Assembly: GCA_026929865.2 (NCBI GenBank) | Contig: CM049410.1 | Location: forward strand, 5,787,501-5,851,500 | From: Hyperoplus lanceolatus | Lineage: Eukaryota; Chordata; Actinopteri; Uranoscopiformes; Ammodytidae | Direction of reading: 5' to 3' | DNA length: 64,000 bases | Position numbers and translations under genes: made by a program | In this document: positions 61,867 to 64,000 of the stretch, piece by piece | Layout of the letters: every line of letters begins with the position of its first letter | Numbering within the stretch: position 1 is the stretch's first letter | The notes under the pieces: generated by a model | What the model saw: the letters and a program-made list of their open reading frames with translations, nothing else | The model's database searches: none | Told to the model about the DNA's origin: nothing

Positions 61867-62181
61867 TCACCGAAATTCATAAATAGGCATACTGTGCTCT
61901 TGAACGTGATTTAGGTTAAGAGACTGGTACCTGCAAGTAGATAAAAACAGAAAAGAGAACAGAAGAACGTCGGCATAAGAAACATGTGCTCACGTGGCAA
62001 AAGAGTTTCAAGATTGTTGAATCTGGTTTGTACTGCTGTTGTTTAGTTACCATTCTGAGCTCCTATGGTAATAATAGCCCTCAATGGTGGATGTAGACTT
62101 CTGGTAACAGATGTAGTAGAAGCCAGCAAAGGAGGCGCCGCTGATGTCTTTGATAGTGTGGTCGGGAACGAGAAACTGCTC
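61867..62181 (-). CDS. gid4: GID4, last two coding exons (gene continues beyond the window)
   Basis: The substrate receptor of the CTLH/GID E3 ubiquitin ligase, which recognises N-terminal proline or related degrons. Exon pieces 62181-62051 and 61930-61867 encode '[20 protein letters not shown]', then '[20 protein letters not shown]', and end 'HSMPIYEFR', a near match to the conserved C-terminal beta-barrel strands of vertebrate GID4. The TG|G codon for tryptophan is split across the intron, with GT/AG sites on both sides. The N-terminal part must lie to the right of position 64000, beyond the intronic Tc1 element at 62343. Confidence 0.9.
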
Positions 62182-62240
62182 CTGAGAGTACAGAAGAAAT
62201 ATGAATTAATAAAAAAAGCTTAGAACAAAGCTAACACATG

Positions 62241-62342
<102 letters not shown>

Positions 62343-63982
62343 CAGTATCTCACAAAAGTGAGTACACCCCTCACATTTCTTCACATTTTTCTTTATATCT
62401 TTCCATGCGACAACACTGAATAAATGACACTTTGATACAATGTAAAGTAGTCAGTGTACAGCTTGTATAACAGTGTAAATTTACTGTCCCCTCAAAATAA
62501 CTCGACACACAGCCATTAATGTCTAAACTGCTGGCAACAAAAGTGAGTACACCCCTTAGAAAAGATGTCCAAATTGGGCCCAAAGTGTCAATATTTTGTT
62601 TTGCCATCATTATTTTCTAGCACTGCCTTAACCCTCTTGGGCATGTAGTTCACTAGAGCTTCACAGGTTGCCACTGGAACCCTCTTCTACCCATTCATGA
62701 CGACATCAAGGAGCTGGTGGATATTAGAGTCCTTGCGCTCCTCCATCTCCCGTTTGAGGATGCCCCAAAGATGCTCAATAGGGTTTAAGACTGGAGACAT
62801 GCTTGGCCAGTCCATAACCTTTACCCTCAGCTTCTTTAGCAAGCCAGTGGTCGTTCGGAGGTGTGTTTGGGGTCGTTATCATGTTGCAGTACTGCCCTGC
62901 GGCCCAGTTTATGAAGGGAGGGGATCATGCTCTGCTTCAGTATGTCACAGTACATGTTAGAATTCAATGAACTGTAGATCCCCAGTGCTGGCAGCACTCA
63001 TGCAGCCCCAGACCATGACACTCCAACCACCATGCTTGACTATAGGCAAGACACACTTGTCTTTGTACTCCTCACCTGGTTGCCGCTCCACACTCTTAAC
63101 ACCATCTGAACCAAATAAATGTATCTTGGTCTCATCAGACCACAGGACATGGTTGCAGTAATCCATGTCCGTAGTCTGTTTGTCTTCAGCAAACTTTTTG
63201 TGGGGTTTCTTGTGCATCATCTTTAGAATAGGCTTCCTTCTGGGATGACAGCCATGTAGACCAGTATGATGCAGAGTGCGGCGTATGGTCTGAGCACTGA
63301 CAGGTTGACCCCCCACCCCTTCAAGCCCTTCAGCAATGCTGGCAGCACTCATACGTCTATTTTCCAAAGCCAACCTCTGTGTACGACGCTGACCACGTGC
63401 ACTCAACCTTCGTAAACTGGGCCGCAGGGTGGTATTGCAACATGATAACGACCCCAAACACACCTCCAAGACGACCAGTGGCTTGCTAAAAAAGCTGAGG
63501 GTAAAGGTTATGGCCTGGCCAAACATGTCTCCAGACCTAAACCCTATTGAGCATCTTTGGGGCATCCTCAAACAGAAGGTGGAGGAGCGCAAGGTCTTTA
63601 ATATCCACCAGCTCTGTGATGCTGTCATAAATGGGTGGAAGAGGGTTCCAGTTGCAACCTGTGAAGCTCTAGTGAACTACATGCCCAAGAGGGTTAAGGC
63701 AGTGCTAGAAAATAATGATGGCAAAGCAAAATATTGACACTTTGGGCCCAATTTGTAAAATTTTTCTAAGGGGTGTACTCACTTTTGTTGCCAGCAGTTT
63801 AGACATTAATGGCTGTGTGTCGAGTTATTTTGAGGGGACAGTAAATTTACACTGTTATACAAGCTGTACACTGACTACTTTACATTGTATCAAAGTGTCA
63901 TTTCTTCAGTGTTGTCCCATGGAAAGATATAAAGAAAAATGTGAAGAAATGTGAGGGGTGTACTCACTTTTGTGAGATACTG
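62343..63982 (-). mobile_element. Fold-back Tc1 element inside a GATA array
   Basis: Inverted ends CAGTATCTCACAAAAGTGAG and its complement bound 1640 bases. The minus strand from about 63415 encodes a 5'-truncated transposase ('RRMSAASIAEGL', 'WSDETKIHLFGSDG', 'KHGGWSVMVWGCM') and then the C-terminal part within the left arm. The right arm, about 63412-63982, is an inverted second copy of that 3' half and reads on the plus strand ('QHDNDPKHTSKTTSGLL', 'WPNMSPDLNPIEHLWGIL'). The transposase N-terminus is missing, so the element is non-autonomous. It lies in a gid4 intron. Confidence 0.88.
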
Positions 63983-64000
63983 ATAGATAGATAGATAGAT
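63983..64000. repeat. (GATA)n microsatellite, right part
   Basis: Resumes the array at 62243-62342 after the Tc1 insertion and runs off the window edge. Confidence 0.9.

Overview
The window is nuclear DNA from a ray-finned fish, most likely a percomorph-type teleost. The evidence is the compact intron/exon genes, the teleost-style first exon of a C2H2 zinc-finger gene, and a dense load of fish-type Tc1, hAT, Harbinger-like, L2/L1-like LINE and tRNA-SINE repeats. I cannot name the species. All functional names come from conserved protein sequence that I recognise; no database search was run.

Layout, left to right: a decayed Tc1 element (1-550); a C2H2 zinc-finger gene (+, 917-4051); an L1-like LINE fragment; tex2 (+, non-coding first exon ending at 6311, coding 9545-16861); rpl3l (-, 17574-21383); ndufb10 (+, 22327-25268); rps2 (-, 26118-28000) with an intronic H/ACA snoRNA (SNORA10-like); rnf151 (-, 28814-30817); tbl3 (+, 31493-53597, 23 coding exons, its introns packed with transposons); noxo1 (-, 54948-57695); a repeat-rich gap that includes the 3'UTR of gid4; and the last two coding exons of gid4 (-, 61867-62181). 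The window ends in a Tc1 element that sits inside a GATA microsatellite.

The block rpl3l-ndufb10-rps2(SNORA10)-rnf151-tbl3-noxo1 matches the gene order I know from human 16p13.3, so this is a long-conserved cluster. TEX2 and GID4 lie elsewhere in human (chromosome 17), so the flanks are fish-specific joins. Functionally it is a housekeeping cluster: two ribosomal proteins (one the muscle-type L3 paralogue), a small-subunit processome WD40 protein, a snoRNA, a complex I subunit, a RING/TRAF protein, and the organiser subunit of the NOX1 oxidase. Tex2 is an ER lipid-transfer protein and Gid4 a substrate receptor of a ubiquitin ligase. The window shows no co-regulation beyond shared head-to-head spacing, as between rnf151 and tbl3.

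No new biological system is evident. The observations most worth checking are: single-base frame anomalies in GGG runs in tex2 and tbl3, the latter possibly offset by a tandem-AG acceptor next to a very long TG repeat; two independent Tc1 elements rearranged into the same fold-back shape; several non-autonomous transposons with clean target duplications; and an unexplained 102-codon ORF between tbl3 and noxo1.
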